Source: Candidatus Competibacteraceae bacterium
GTDB lineage: Bacteria > Pseudomonadota > Gammaproteobacteria > Competibacterales > Competibacteraceae
Length of the DNA: 6,459 nucleotides
Assembly (NCBI GenBank): GCA_020445005.1
Contig: JAGRHM010000174.1
Location: 1 to 6,459, forward strand
Direction: 5' to 3'
The notes under the pieces were generated by a model. That model was given only the letters and a program-made list of their open reading frames with translations, was not told the DNA's origin and searched no databases. A program made the position numbers and the translations under genes. This document shows positions 1 through 6,311 of the stretch, piece after piece (the first letter of the stretch is position 1; each line of letters starts with the position of its first letter).

Positions 1-286
1 TGCACACGCTGGTGGACAGGATCAGAAAGGCGAGGATGCCGAGGAACCAGCCGGCGCCATAGACATCATAAAGTCCCAGTTGGCGGAAGACTTCAAACCA
101 GAACGGCCCGAATTTCAACACATAGTCGGGATAAGGCTGGTTCTGCTGCAACACCGTGCCGATGATCGAGGCGATAGCGATCACCACCAGCAAGGTAATC
201 GCCAGATTCATTGAGCCAAGGAATTCCAGCCACACCCAGCTCAAGGCGCGCTGGCGGACCGGCTTGTAAGCGGTGGTATCGTTCAC
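1..286 (-). CDS. resB: Cytochrome c biogenesis protein ResB, N-terminal part (runs off the window)
   Basis: ResB (Ccs1) is a membrane protein of cytochrome c maturation System II. Together with the CcsA/ResC partner it carries haem across the inner membrane and attaches it to CXXCH apocytochromes in the periplasm. Reading the minus strand from GTG at 286 gives 95 codons before the edge. A short polar N-terminus holds the family-typical stretch WLEFLGSMNLAITLL (residues 19-33), with a first membrane helix at about 28-46. Next comes the GTVLQQNQPYPDYVLKFGPFW segment (43-63), as in ResB proteins, and a second helix begins near 79. No ATG exists in frame upstream. GTG at 286 is the likeliest start, although no clear Shine-Dalgarno precedes it and TTG at 340 or GTG at 349 are formal alternatives. 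The gene lies 149 nt downstream of cytochrome c4 on the same strand, which fits a haem-protein maturation role. The C-terminal majority is outside the window. Confidence 0.88.
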   Translation of the reverse strand, partial: MNDTTAYKPVRQRALSWVWLEFLGSMNLAITLLVVIAIASIIGTVLQQNQPYPDYVLKFGPFWFEVFRQLGLYDVYGAGWFLGILAFLILSTSVC

Positions 287-362
287 GGAATCATTGTGCG
301 GTGGAAGCAGGTTGCCTGAATGTGACCCGACAGATGCCAATCCGTTCACCGGGTGGGGCATC

Positions 363-390
363 AAAAAAGGCGACCCGAAAGCCGCCCTTT
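363..390 (-). terminator. Intrinsic terminator downstream of the cytochrome c4 gene
   Basis: Read on the minus strand, AAAGGGCGGC (390-381) pairs with GTCGCCTTTT (374-365). This gives a 10-bp stem with two G-U pairs and a 6-nt loop (380-375). The T-run at 368-363 overlaps the 3' arm and supplies the U-tract. The hairpin begins 45 nt past the cytochrome c4 stop and ends 76 nt before resB. It should therefore terminate or attenuate the c4 transcript ahead of resB. On the plus strand there is no T-run, so it looks unidirectional. Confidence 0.75.
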
Positions 391-404
391 GATTAAGCCG
401 TCCA

Positions 405-421
405 ACCCGGTTCAACCGGGT
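405..421. repeat. Short perfect inverted repeat downstream of cytochrome c4
   Basis: ACCCGG (405-410) and CCGGGT (416-421) are perfect reverse complements around a 5-nt TTCAA loop. It lies just past the c4 stop and before the U-tract terminator at 363-390. It has no T-run of its own. It probably adds a second stable hairpin at the 3' end of the c4 mRNA, for example protecting it from 3' exonucleases. That role is inference; only the symmetry is seen. Confidence 0.5.
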
Positions 422-435
422 CTTAGGGTGATGAG

Positions 436-1044
436 CTACTGCAAGCCCTGGATATAAGACGAGACCGCCTTGATTTCTGCATCGGTCATCTTGCCGGTGA
501 TGCTGCGCATCATCTGACCGGCGTCATTCGCGCGCTCCATGGCGCGGAACGCCTTGAGCTGCACTTCAGCATACTCCGCGTGTTGTGCAGCGATGGCTGG
601 GAATTTGGCAGCCGGGATTCCTGCCCCGTTGACGCCGTGACACGCCATACAGGCGGAAACCCCACTGTTCAGGTTGCCGCCGCGGAAGATCGCTTCGCCT
701 ACCGGGGCCAGCGCCGGATCGGCGGCGGCGCGAGCAATTTGCTGCGAGGCGAAATACGCCGCCAAATCTTCCATATCCTGGGGACTTAGGGGCGCGACCA
801 TGCCAGCCATGATCGGGTTGACCCGGGCGCCGCTCTTATAATCATGAAGCTGTTTGAGCAAGTATCCTTCGCTTTGCCCGGCCAGCTTGGGGTATTGGGG
901 ATTGACGCTGTTGCCGTCTGCACTATGGCAAGCCGCGCAAGTCGCGGACTTGCCTTTGCCGGCGGTCGCGTCGCCCGCAGCCAGCGCGGCGGTCGCGGAA
1001 CCGAACAATGCGCATGTCGCGGCGATCACAACGAGTTTTTTCAT
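436..1044 (-). CDS. Dihaem cytochrome c4, periplasmic
   Basis: This is an electron carrier of the cytochrome c4 family, a periplasmic two-haem protein that passes electrons towards terminal oxidases. The chosen start (ATG at 1044-1042) gives 202 aa. It has CAGGAG 10 nt upstream and opens directly into a signal peptide, MKKLVVIAATCALFGSATAALAA, with likely cleavage after A23. An upstream ATG at 1101 would add 19 polar residues ahead of the signal and is unlikely. Two tandem class I cytochrome c domains follow. The first has haem site C36-A-A-C39-H40 and candidate axial Met M79 or M82 in NPIMAGMVAPLS. The second has C132-M-A-C135-H136 and candidate axial Met M178 or M179. PKLAGQ (52-57) and FPAIAAQ (148-154) are matching positions in the two halves, showing the internal duplication. 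It is divergent from engB and upstream of resB, whose product would help mature it. Length matches the family. Confidence 0.93.
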   Translation of the reverse strand: MKKLVVIAATCALFGSATAALAAGDATAGKGKSATCAACHSADGNSVNPQYPKLAGQSEGYLLKQLHDYKSGARVNPIMAGMVAPLSPQDMEDLAAYFASQQIARAAADPALAPVGEAIFRGGNLNSGVSACMACHGVNGAGIPAAKFPAIAAQHAEYAEVQLKAFRAMERANDAGQMMRSITGKMTDAEIKAVSSYIQGLQ

Positions 1045-1227
1045 TTTTTGAAGGCTCCTGTACGATGACGAAATTCGGTTCAGGCGACCTGCCGCCGGCA
1101 TGAAGTCAATATCTAGCGTAACCCGGCGACCGAGCCTTGCTTGATCGCAGCGGAACCAGTATTGACTGGATCGATCCTCACCTGCGAAAGCAGCGATTTT
1201 ATATATCAGTTTCGGCCTGCAAGTTCA

Positions 1228-1893
1228 ATGAAAAACCCTGACAAATCTATTTCCTTTACGCCGGCAACCGAAGCAGCCAGGCGCTATCAGGCGGTTCGCT
1301 TTTTAAATAGTATCAATGAGTTTGAGCAATTATTGCCTGATATTGGCCGGGAGGCCGCCTTTGCCGGGCGCTCTAACGCCGGCAAATCCAGTGCTCTGAA
1401 TCTGCTGACGGGTCAGCGTCAACTGGCCCGGGTTAGCAAAACGCCCGGGCGCACCCAGATGATCAATTTCTTCGAAGTGGAGCCGGATCGTTATCTGGTT
1501 GATCTACCCGGCTATGGTTATGCCCAGGTGCCTGAAGCGATTCGCCGCCACTGGGGGGCGTTGCTGGAGCGCTATTTGCGCGAGCGACAAGCGTTGCGGG
1601 GCCTTCTGCTCTTAATGGATATTCGTCACCCCTTGACCAAACTGGACCAGCAGATGCTGGATTGTTGCATCGCCCGGGAACTGCCGGCGCATATCTTGTT
1701 AACTAAAGCGGACAAACTCAGTCGCGGTGCGGCAGGGTCTGTATTGCAACAAATGCGAAAGCCGCTGAAAGCCAGTTACCCGCAAGCCACCGCCCAGTTA
1801 TTTTCTGCAAGAACTGGACAGGGTGTGGAAGAAGCCCATGCGCGCCTGGATGAGTGGCTGGGGTATGCTAATACTGTTTTCGATAGTAATTAA
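1228..1893 (+). CDS. engB: Ribosome biogenesis GTP-binding protein EngB (YihA/YsxC)
   Basis: EngB is a TRAFAC-class GTPase, usually essential, that acts in large ribosomal subunit assembly in the cytoplasm. From ATG at 1228 the product is 221 aa, slightly longer than the E. coli protein of about 210 aa. All G motifs are intact. G1/Walker A is GRSNAGKSS (47-55), the switch I/G2 region is KTPGRTQ (71-77), G3 is DLPGYGYA (92-99), G4 is TKAD (159-162) and G5 is SAR (193-195). The family signature LMDIRHPL (129-136) is also present. The reading frame stays open back to a TTG at 1141, adding 29 residues, but ATG at 1228 is the first ATG and fits the family N-terminus better. The Shine-Dalgarno ahead of it is weak. 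The gene is divergent from cytochrome c4, sharing a 183-nt intergenic region that must hold both promoters. An AT-rich TTTTATATAT tract at 1197-1206 could be part of one. Confidence 0.95.
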   Translation: MKNPDKSISFTPATEAARRYQAVRFLNSINEFEQLLPDIGREAAFAGRSNAGKSSALNLLTGQRQLARVSKTPGRTQMINFFEVEPDRYLVDLPGYGYAQVPEAIRRHWGALLERYLRERQALRGLLLLMDIRHPLTKLDQQMLDCCIARELPAHILLTKADKLSRGAAGSVLQQMRKPLKASYPQATAQLFSARTGQGVEEAHARLDEWLGYANTVFDSN

Positions 1894-2016
1894 GCTGTTG
1901 TAGAGCAGAAAACCGGTCAGGTTGCGCTGGCTTTTTCAGCCCACGCTTGCAGGAGGTTTGCCCGTTGTAGCGAATGACGTTAGATTGACGAGTCTCCAAC
2001 TGCAGACTGAAAGCCC

Positions 2017-2364
2017 ATGTCCAAAATCACCAAAAGCATCTATCGCGTCCTTTTTGTTAACCAGGGCAAGCTTTATGAGCTTTATGCCCGGAACATTCAT
2101 CAAGCGGACTTGCATGGCTTCATCGAAGTTGAAGAACTCATTTTCGGCGAGCGCTCCAGCGTCCTGGTCAATCCCGCCGAAGAACGCTTACAGAACGAAT
2201 TTTCCGGGGTGCGGCGAACCTTTATTCCGATGTATTCAGTCGTGCGCATTGACGAGGTGGAGCGCGAAGGGGTCAGCAAGATTCGTCCGGCAGAAGGCGG
2301 CGACAACGTGACGCCGTTTCCGCAACCGGCATTTCCCCCCGGTAGCAACCGGGACAAAAATTAA
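2017..2364 (+). CDS. DUF1820 family protein
   Basis: This is a small soluble protein of 115 aa that I recognise as the DUF1820 family, a proteobacterial family without an established function. Family-like landmarks are IYRVLFVNQGKLYELYAR (8-25), LHGFIEVEELIFGERSS (32-48), VNPAEERLQNEF (51-62) and FIPMYSVVRIDEVE (69-82) followed by KI at 88-89. The region after about residue 90 is a low-complexity proline- and glycine-containing tail. The start is fixed: an in-frame TGA at 2008-2010 leaves ATG 2017 as the only reasonable choice, with only a weak GAAAG upstream. There is no signal peptide or membrane helix, so a cytoplasmic location is likely. It lies 123 nt after engB and 41 nt before the small membrane protein gene. 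Co-transcription with the latter is plausible. No biochemical role can be read from the sequence. Confidence 0.85.
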   Translation: MSKITKSIYRVLFVNQGKLYELYARNIHQADLHGFIEVEELIFGERSSVLVNPAEERLQNEFSGVRRTFIPMYSVVRIDEVEREGVSKIRPAEGGDNVTPFPQPAFPPGSNRDKN

Positions 2365-2405
2365 GCAATCTTATCCTGAATACGATTTCTCAAGCGGAGG
2401 CAAGC

Positions 2406-2597
2406 ATGGAAACCGCAGCATGGTGGGAAGTGCTATTGGGCGGGGTAGTAGCGTTACTGGTGATTCTGTGGCTTCGACCTGGCGTCAAAGCTGCCCTTGA
2501 GCGCGGCAAAACGGCGAAAAAGGATTGGCCAGCAGCGTTGATCCCAATCGGCCTGGTCGTGCTGTTTGTGTTTTTTTTGATCCAGATGGTGCGGTGA
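2406..2597 (+). CDS. Small double-spanning membrane protein of unknown function (63 aa)
   Basis: I do not recognise a family. The 63-aa product has two predicted membrane helices, about residues 9-23 (VLLGGVVALLVILWL) and 43-62 (AALIPIGLVVLFVFFLIQMV). A basic loop (R24, K28, R33, K35, K38, K39) joins them. By the positive-inside rule the loop faces the cytoplasm and both termini face the periplasm. The loop contains the helix-like ALERGKTAKKDW. A strong ribosome binding site, GGAGG, lies 5 nt before the ATG, and the protein-like composition supports a real gene despite its size. It follows the DUF1820 gene by 41 nt, so the two may be one transcript. Nothing in the sequence indicates its task; an accessory subunit or stress-related small membrane protein is only a guess. 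Confidence 0.72.
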   Translation: METAAWWEVLLGGVVALLVILWLRPGVKAALERGKTAKKDWPAALIPIGLVVLFVFFLIQMVR

Positions 2598-2676
2598 AAG
2601 CAGCATCCAGACCGGCGAGCCCGAGGGTCGATGCGTTGCCGGAACCGTCATTATTGGCGATGACAATATGGTAATC

Positions 2677-2706
2677 TTGCTAAAAAATCGCATAATCATT
2701 TAAATC
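2677..2706 (+). promoter_or_regulatory. Possible promoter for the liv operon
   Basis: The 220 nt between the small membrane protein gene and livJ contain an AT-rich core (about 2672-2715). TTGCTA (2677-2682) matches a -35 at four of six bases. It is 18 nt from TAAATC (2701-2706), a poor -10; CATAAT at 2691-2696 is a better -10 but has no well-placed -35. A start here would give a leader of roughly 100 nt before livJ. The position is sensible, but the boxes are weak and the call is tentative. A sigma-54 layout was looked for and not found. Confidence 0.25.
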
Positions 2707-2817
2707 TGAAAAAACTTGGCCGCGCCGGCTCGCCGACGTTCTGATGGCCCCCGATCATATTTGTCGCTTCTGCGCGAAAATGCCCTGTACACAACCCCAC
2801 ACCCAAGGAGTGCATTG

Positions 2818-3957
2818 ATGAATCAACCTTCCTTCTCGCGTTGCCTGTTGGCGATGGCTCTAGCCAGTGGTCTGAGCTTGAGCAGTCTGGCGAATGCCCA
2901 AGACACCATCAAGATCGGCGTGGCGGGTCCGATGACCGGCGGCTACGCGACGTTTGGCGAACAGTTCTGGCGCGGCGCCAGCCAGGCCGCCGAGGATATC
3001 AACGCTGCAGGCGGCGTCGACGGCAAGCAGATCGAACTAGTCAAGGGCGATGACGCCTGCGAACCCAAGCAAGCGGTAGCGGTGGCTAACCGTTTGCTGG
3101 ATCAGGATAAAGTAGCAGCCGTGGTCGGCCACTTTTGTTCCTCATCGACGATCCCGGCTTCCGAAGTCTACGCCGACGCGGGCGTCCTGATGATCACGCC
3201 CGGCTCCACCAATCCTCAAGTGACCGAGCGCGGTTTGCCGACCGTATTCCGTATGTGCGGGCGCGATGACCAGCAGGGTCCTTTGGCTGCCGATTTCATC
3301 GTCAACGAACTCAAAGCCAAAAAAATCGCCGTGGTGCATGACAAGGACACCTATGGCCAGGGGATCGCCGACGCCATGCGCGCCCGGCTGAAAGAGTTGA
3401 ATGCCGATGATCGGGTCGTGTTATACGAGGGACTGACGCGCGGCGAAAAAGACTTCAATGCGCTGGTGACCAAGATTAAAGCCGCTGATGCCGATACGGT
3501 GTATTTCGGTGGCCTGTATAACGAAGCGGGGCCGTTGCTGCGGCAATTGCGTGAACAGGGGCTGAAAGTCAACTTTCTGTCCGGTGACGGCAGTCTCGAT
3601 CCAGCTATTGTTACCACTGCCGGTGGTCCGCAGTTTGTTGAAGGCGCTTACATGACCTCCGTCCGCGAAGCGCGCAACATCGCCTCCAGCCAGGATGTGG
3701 TTAAGAAAATGAAGGAGGCGGGTTTCGACCCCGCTGGCTTCACGCTGTATGCCTACGCCGCGCTGGAAGCCATCGCTGCTAGTATGAATGGCGCCAAAAC
3801 CGGCGATGGCATGAAGCTGGCCGAATGGCTCAAGGCCCACACCGTACCCACTGTACTGGGTCCCAAGACCTGGGACGCCAAGGGCGATCTGAACGAAACC
3901 AGCTTCTCGCTGTTCGTCTGGGGGCCTGACGGTAACTATACGGAAATGCAGAAATAA
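2818..3957 (+). CDS. livJ: Branched-chain amino acid ABC transporter, periplasmic substrate-binding protein (LivJ/LivK type)
   Basis: This is a periplasmic type I binding protein that captures leucine, isoleucine, valine or a related amino acid and delivers it to the LivHM permease. The start at ATG 2818 gives 379 aa and is set by AAGGAG 7 nt upstream. It opens into a signal peptide (residues 1-27, ending LANA, cleavage before QDTIKIG). The open frame further upstream has no such features. Family landmarks are IKIGVAGPMTGG (31-42), DDACEPKQAVAVANRLLD (78-95), GHFCSSSTIPAS (104-115), ITPGSTNPQVTERG (126-139) and HDKDTYGQG (174-182). C81 and C107 correspond to the disulfide pair of E. coli LivJ, and the SSST motif and T131 lie where LivJ contacts ligand. 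There is an additional Cys at 147. The protein aligns with E. coli LivJ/LivK through the whole length, but LivJ versus LivK specificity cannot be told. It is the first gene of the liv operon. Confidence 0.93.
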   Translation: MNQPSFSRCLLAMALASGLSLSSLANAQDTIKIGVAGPMTGGYATFGEQFWRGASQAAEDINAAGGVDGKQIELVKGDDACEPKQAVAVANRLLDQDKVAAVVGHFCSSSTIPASEVYADAGVLMITPGSTNPQVTERGLPTVFRMCGRDDQQGPLAADFIVNELKAKKIAVVHDKDTYGQGIADAMRARLKELNADDRVVLYEGLTRGEKDFNALVTKIKAADADTVYFGGLYNEAGPLLRQLREQGLKVNFLSGDGSLDPAIVTTAGGPQFVEGAYMTSVREARNIASSQDVVKKMKEAGFDPAGFTLYAYAALEAIAASMNGAKTGDGMKLAEWLKAHTVPTVLGPKTWDAKGDLNETSFSLFVWGPDGNYTEMQK

Positions 3958-3976
3958 TCACTGTTTACCCTTCTGT

Positions 3977-4067
3977 CCTCACCTCAGATCCCTCTCTCGC
4001 TTGCGGGAGAGGCGCGCGAGCGGTTACGCCGGGGTGAGGGATCGCTCGTTTTCACGACTCACCCGGC
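3977..4067 (+). repeat. Nested inverted repeat in the livJ-livH spacer
   Basis: The 122-nt gap between livJ and livH is dominated by dyad symmetry. The inner hairpin pairs CCTCTCTCGC (3991-4000) with GCGGGAGAGG (4003-4012), with one G-U pair and the loop closing around CTTG. Outer arms CCTCACC (3977-3983) and GGTGAGG (4033-4039) are perfect complements. GATCCCTC (3987-3994) and GAGGGATC (4036-4043) are also perfect complements, offering an alternative fold. Finally, GCCGGGGTGAG (4028-4038) pairs with CTCACCCGGC (4058-4067), a 10-bp stem with one bulged G that ends 12 nt before the livH ATG. No long T-run follows, so it is not a standard terminator. The CCTCTC...GAGAGG and CCTCACC...GGTGAGG pattern resembles dispersed intergenic palindromes of many gammaproteobacteria. 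Its likely effect is mRNA stabilisation of livJ and reduced expression of livH onward. Confidence 0.7.
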
Positions 4068-4079
4068 AATCTGATCCGC

Positions 4080-4997
4080 ATGGACTGGCATATTCTTGCT
4101 CAGCAACTGGTCAATGGCCTGACGCTGGGCTCTATCTACGGCCTGATCGCCATTGGCTACACCATGGTGTATGGCATCGTCGGCATGATCAACTTTGCTC
4201 ACGGCGATGTGTACATGGTTTCGGCCTATCTGACCGCGATCTGTCTGGCCGTCCTGTTTTCCTTCGGCATTGACTCGCTGCCTTTCGCGCTGTTGGCGAC
4301 TCTGGCGACGACCATGCTGATCACCGCCGCTTATGGCTGGACCATTGAACGGGTGGCTTATCGCCCGCTGCGCGGCGCGCCTCGGCTGGCGCCGCTGATT
4401 TCCGCCATTGGTATGTCGCTAGTGCTGCAAAACGGGGTGCAGTTGAGCCAAGGCGCTAAAACTCAGGGCGTGCCGAGCCTGATCCCGGCCACGCTGCGCT
4501 TTGGCGAAGGCGACGATTTCGTACAAATCACCTTGGTGCAATTGCTGATCGTCGTGGTTTCTCTAACCAGCATGGCGGCGCTGACCTGGCTCATCCAGCG
4601 CACTTCGCTGGGCCGGCAATGCCGCGCGACGCAGCAGGACCGGCGGATGGCGGCGATTCTTGGCATTAATACCGATCGCATCATTTCTACCGTCTTTGTG
4701 ATCGGCGCGGCTATGGCGGCGATTGCTGGAGTACTGGTGACCCTGAATTACGGTTCCTTCGATTTCTACATTGGCTTCGTGACCGGAATAAAGGCTTTTA
4801 CCGCCGCCGTTCTGGGCGGTATCGGCTCGCTACCGGGCGCGATGCTGGGCGGCTTGATTCTCGGCTTATCCGAGGCGCTGTTTTCCGGCATGGTCAATAC
4901 CGATTACAAGGATGTGTTCGCCTTCTCGCTGCTGGTGCTGGTGCTGATCTTCCGCCCCACCGGCCTGCTGGGTAAACCGGAAGTGGAGAAGGTGTAA
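4080..4997 (+). CDS. livH: Branched-chain amino acid ABC transporter permease LivH
   Basis: LivH is one of the two inner-membrane permeases of the high-affinity branched-chain amino acid importer and pairs with LivM. The product is 305 aa, close to the roughly 308 aa of E. coli LivH, and is hydrophobic throughout. The N-terminal signature NGLTLGSIYGLIAIGYTMVYG (12-32) is followed by GMINFAHGDVYM (35-46). The cytoplasmic coupling loop of this permease family is seen as GRQCRATQQDRRMAAILGIN (178-197), which docks onto the ATPases. GIKAFTAAVLGGIGSLPGAM and the C-terminal FRPTGLLGKPEVEKV complete the match. ATG at 4080 aligns with the family N-terminus, but the Shine-Dalgarno is poor. Translation initiation is therefore probably modest and may depend on the hairpin ending at 4067. 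livM begins 3 nt after its stop. Confidence 0.95.
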   Translation: MDWHILAQQLVNGLTLGSIYGLIAIGYTMVYGIVGMINFAHGDVYMVSAYLTAICLAVLFSFGIDSLPFALLATLATTMLITAAYGWTIERVAYRPLRGAPRLAPLISAIGMSLVLQNGVQLSQGAKTQGVPSLIPATLRFGEGDDFVQITLVQLLIVVVSLTSMAALTWLIQRTSLGRQCRATQQDRRMAAILGINTDRIISTVFVIGAAMAAIAGVLVTLNYGSFDFYIGFVTGIKAFTAAVLGGIGSLPGAMLGGLILGLSEALFSGMVNTDYKDVFAFSLLVLVLIFRPTGLLGKPEVEKV

Positions 4998-5000
4998 ATC

Positions 5001-6311
5001 ATGCCATCGACTGCTGCTTCACCCGCTGCCAACACGGTTCGCTGGAATCGGGTTTTCCGCCAAGCGGTCCTGGAAGCCGCCGCCGCATTCGCGCTGGCGC
5101 TCTTGCTGCTTGGCCCCATCGTCGGTCTGGTGCTGGACGGTTATCAGGTCAAAAATGAATTGCAACGCCCGCTGCTGATTGCTGCGATCATTGCGATTGG
5201 CCGGTTCCTGGTCACCCTAGCCGTGCATACGCCGACGGGACAGGTCGCGCTCGACCGATTCAACGCCCGTCGCCGTCAGCCGGGGGTGCTTGTAGTTAGC
5301 GTCTCGGAAAGCGGTCGGCAGCGCTGGTGGCTGCTGGCGATTATCGCGCTGGGTCTGACTTTGCCGTTTCTGGCCAGCAAATACTGGCTGACCGTACTGA
5401 TCCAGGCCATGATCTATGTGCTGCTCGGTCTGGGCTTGAACATCGTGGTTGGCTTAGCCGGGTTACTGGATCTGGGCTATGTCGCCTTTTACGCCGTGGG
5501 CGCTTACGGCCTGGCCCTGGGCGCACAATATCTCGATCTCGGTTTCTGGAGCGCACTACCGTTAGCGGCGCTGCTAGCGGCGCTGTTCGGGGGCTTACTC
5601 GGGTTTCCGGTGCTGCGCATGCATGGCGACTATCTGGCGATTGTGACTTTGGGCTTTGGCGAAATTATCCGCCTGGTGTTGAATAACTGGCTGGAATTCA
5701 CCGGCGGCCCGAATGGCGTCGCCGCCCCCGCTCCGCAATTGTTCGGCCTGGAATTCACGCGCGCCGCCCGCGATGGAGGAATACCGTTTCATGAATATTT
5801 CCAGATCAGCTATGACCCCCTGCACCGTTTCGTCTTCATTTATCTGGTCTTGTTTCTGATCGTCTGCCTGATGGTCGTGGTGGTGACCCGCCTGCGCGAC
5901 ATGCCGGTTGGTCGCGCCTGGGAAGCGTTGCGCGAGGATGAGATCGCCTGCCGCGCCCTGGGCATCAACCACGTCTTGGTCAAGCTGTCGGCCTTTATGA
6001 TGGGCGCGACGGTCGGCGGCATCGCCGGCGTCTTCTTCGCCACTTATCAAGGCTTCATCAATCCGATGTCCTTCAACTTCTTTGAATCGGCACTGATTGT
6101 TGCGATCGTGGTGCTGGGCGGACTCGGTTCCACTACCGGGGTGATTGTGGCGGCGGTAGTGCTGACCATTCTCCCGGAACTGCTGCGCGCTTTCGCTGAC
6201 TATCGGGTGTTTACCTTCGGCGTGCTGATGGTGCTGATGATGATCTGGCGACCGCGCGGCTTGATGCGCCCCCGGCGACGCGCTTTCGAGGTCAAGGGGT
6301 TATGCCCATGA
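5001..6311 (+). CDS. livM: Branched-chain amino acid ABC transporter permease LivM
   Basis: LivM is the second membrane permease of the Liv importer and forms the translocation path with LivH. At 436 aa it is near the E. coli length of about 425. It carries the long N-terminal part typical of enterobacterial-type LivM (DUF3382-like), with two extra helices near residues 23-45 and 57-75 and a basic linker around 85-95. The permease core contains LGLGLNIVVGLAGLLDLGY (142-160), GDYLAIVTLGFGEIIR (209-224) and TGGPNG. The ATPase-contacting loop is GRAWEALREDEIACRALGIN (304-323). IVVLGGLGS and the C-terminal WRPRGLM also fit. AAGG (4989-4992) inside the end of livH serves as the ribosome binding site, 8 nt before ATG. 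Its TGA overlaps the livG start as ATGA, so translation is coupled on both sides. Confidence 0.95.
   Translation: MPSTAASPAANTVRWNRVFRQAVLEAAAAFALALLLLGPIVGLVLDGYQVKNELQRPLLIAAIIAIGRFLVTLAVHTPTGQVALDRFNARRRQPGVLVVSVSESGRQRWWLLAIIALGLTLPFLASKYWLTVLIQAMIYVLLGLGLNIVVGLAGLLDLGYVAFYAVGAYGLALGAQYLDLGFWSALPLAALLAALFGGLLGFPVLRMHGDYLAIVTLGFGEIIRLVLNNWLEFTGGPNGVAAPAPQLFGLEFTRAARDGGIPFHEYFQISYDPLHRFVFIYLVLFLIVCLMVVVVTRLRDMPVGRAWEALREDEIACRALGINHVLVKLSAFMMGATVGGIAGVFFATYQGFINPMSFNFFESALIVAIVVLGGLGSTTGVIVAAVVLTILPELLRAFADYRVFTFGVLMVLMMIWRPRGLMRPRRRAFEVKGLCP

Noticed and set aside
1045..1101. Upstream ATG giving a 19-residue extension of cytochrome c4
   Set aside because: It would place a polar stretch before the signal peptide; the ATG at 1044 has CAGGAG upstream and starts with the typical MKK signal start.
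1162..1206. Promoter for engB from TTGACT (1162-1167) and TATATA (1200-1205)
   Set aside because: The spacing is 32 nt, far from the usual 16-18, and no acceptable partner for either box was found.
1141..1227. N-terminal extension of EngB from the TTG at 1141
   Set aside because: The 29 added residues do not resemble EngB N-termini and would occupy the divergent promoter region; ATG 1228 fits better.
1922..1945. Terminator after engB around GGCTTTTTCAGCC
   Set aside because: The stem is only about 4 bp and the T-run lies in the loop rather than after it.
1922..2311. Open frame of 129 codons, plus strand, overlapping the DUF1820 gene
   Set aside because: It starts at TTG, gives a protein without recognisable features, and is out of frame with the clear DUF1820 match, so it is a shadow frame. 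It does run past the AGGAGG at 1951 but shows no family resemblance.
2655..2680. Sigma-54 promoter ahead of livJ (TGG ... TTGC)
   Set aside because: The GG-GC spacing is 21 or 7 nt for the available pairs rather than 10.
2716..2817. Upstream extension of the livJ reading frame
   Set aside because: It would bury the signal peptide 34 residues inside the protein and ignore AAGGAG at 2805-2810.
5327..6050. Long open frames overlapping livM on both strands
   Set aside because: They are out-of-frame shadows in GC-rich sequence, with arginine-rich or low-complexity products and no family features, while livM is unambiguous.
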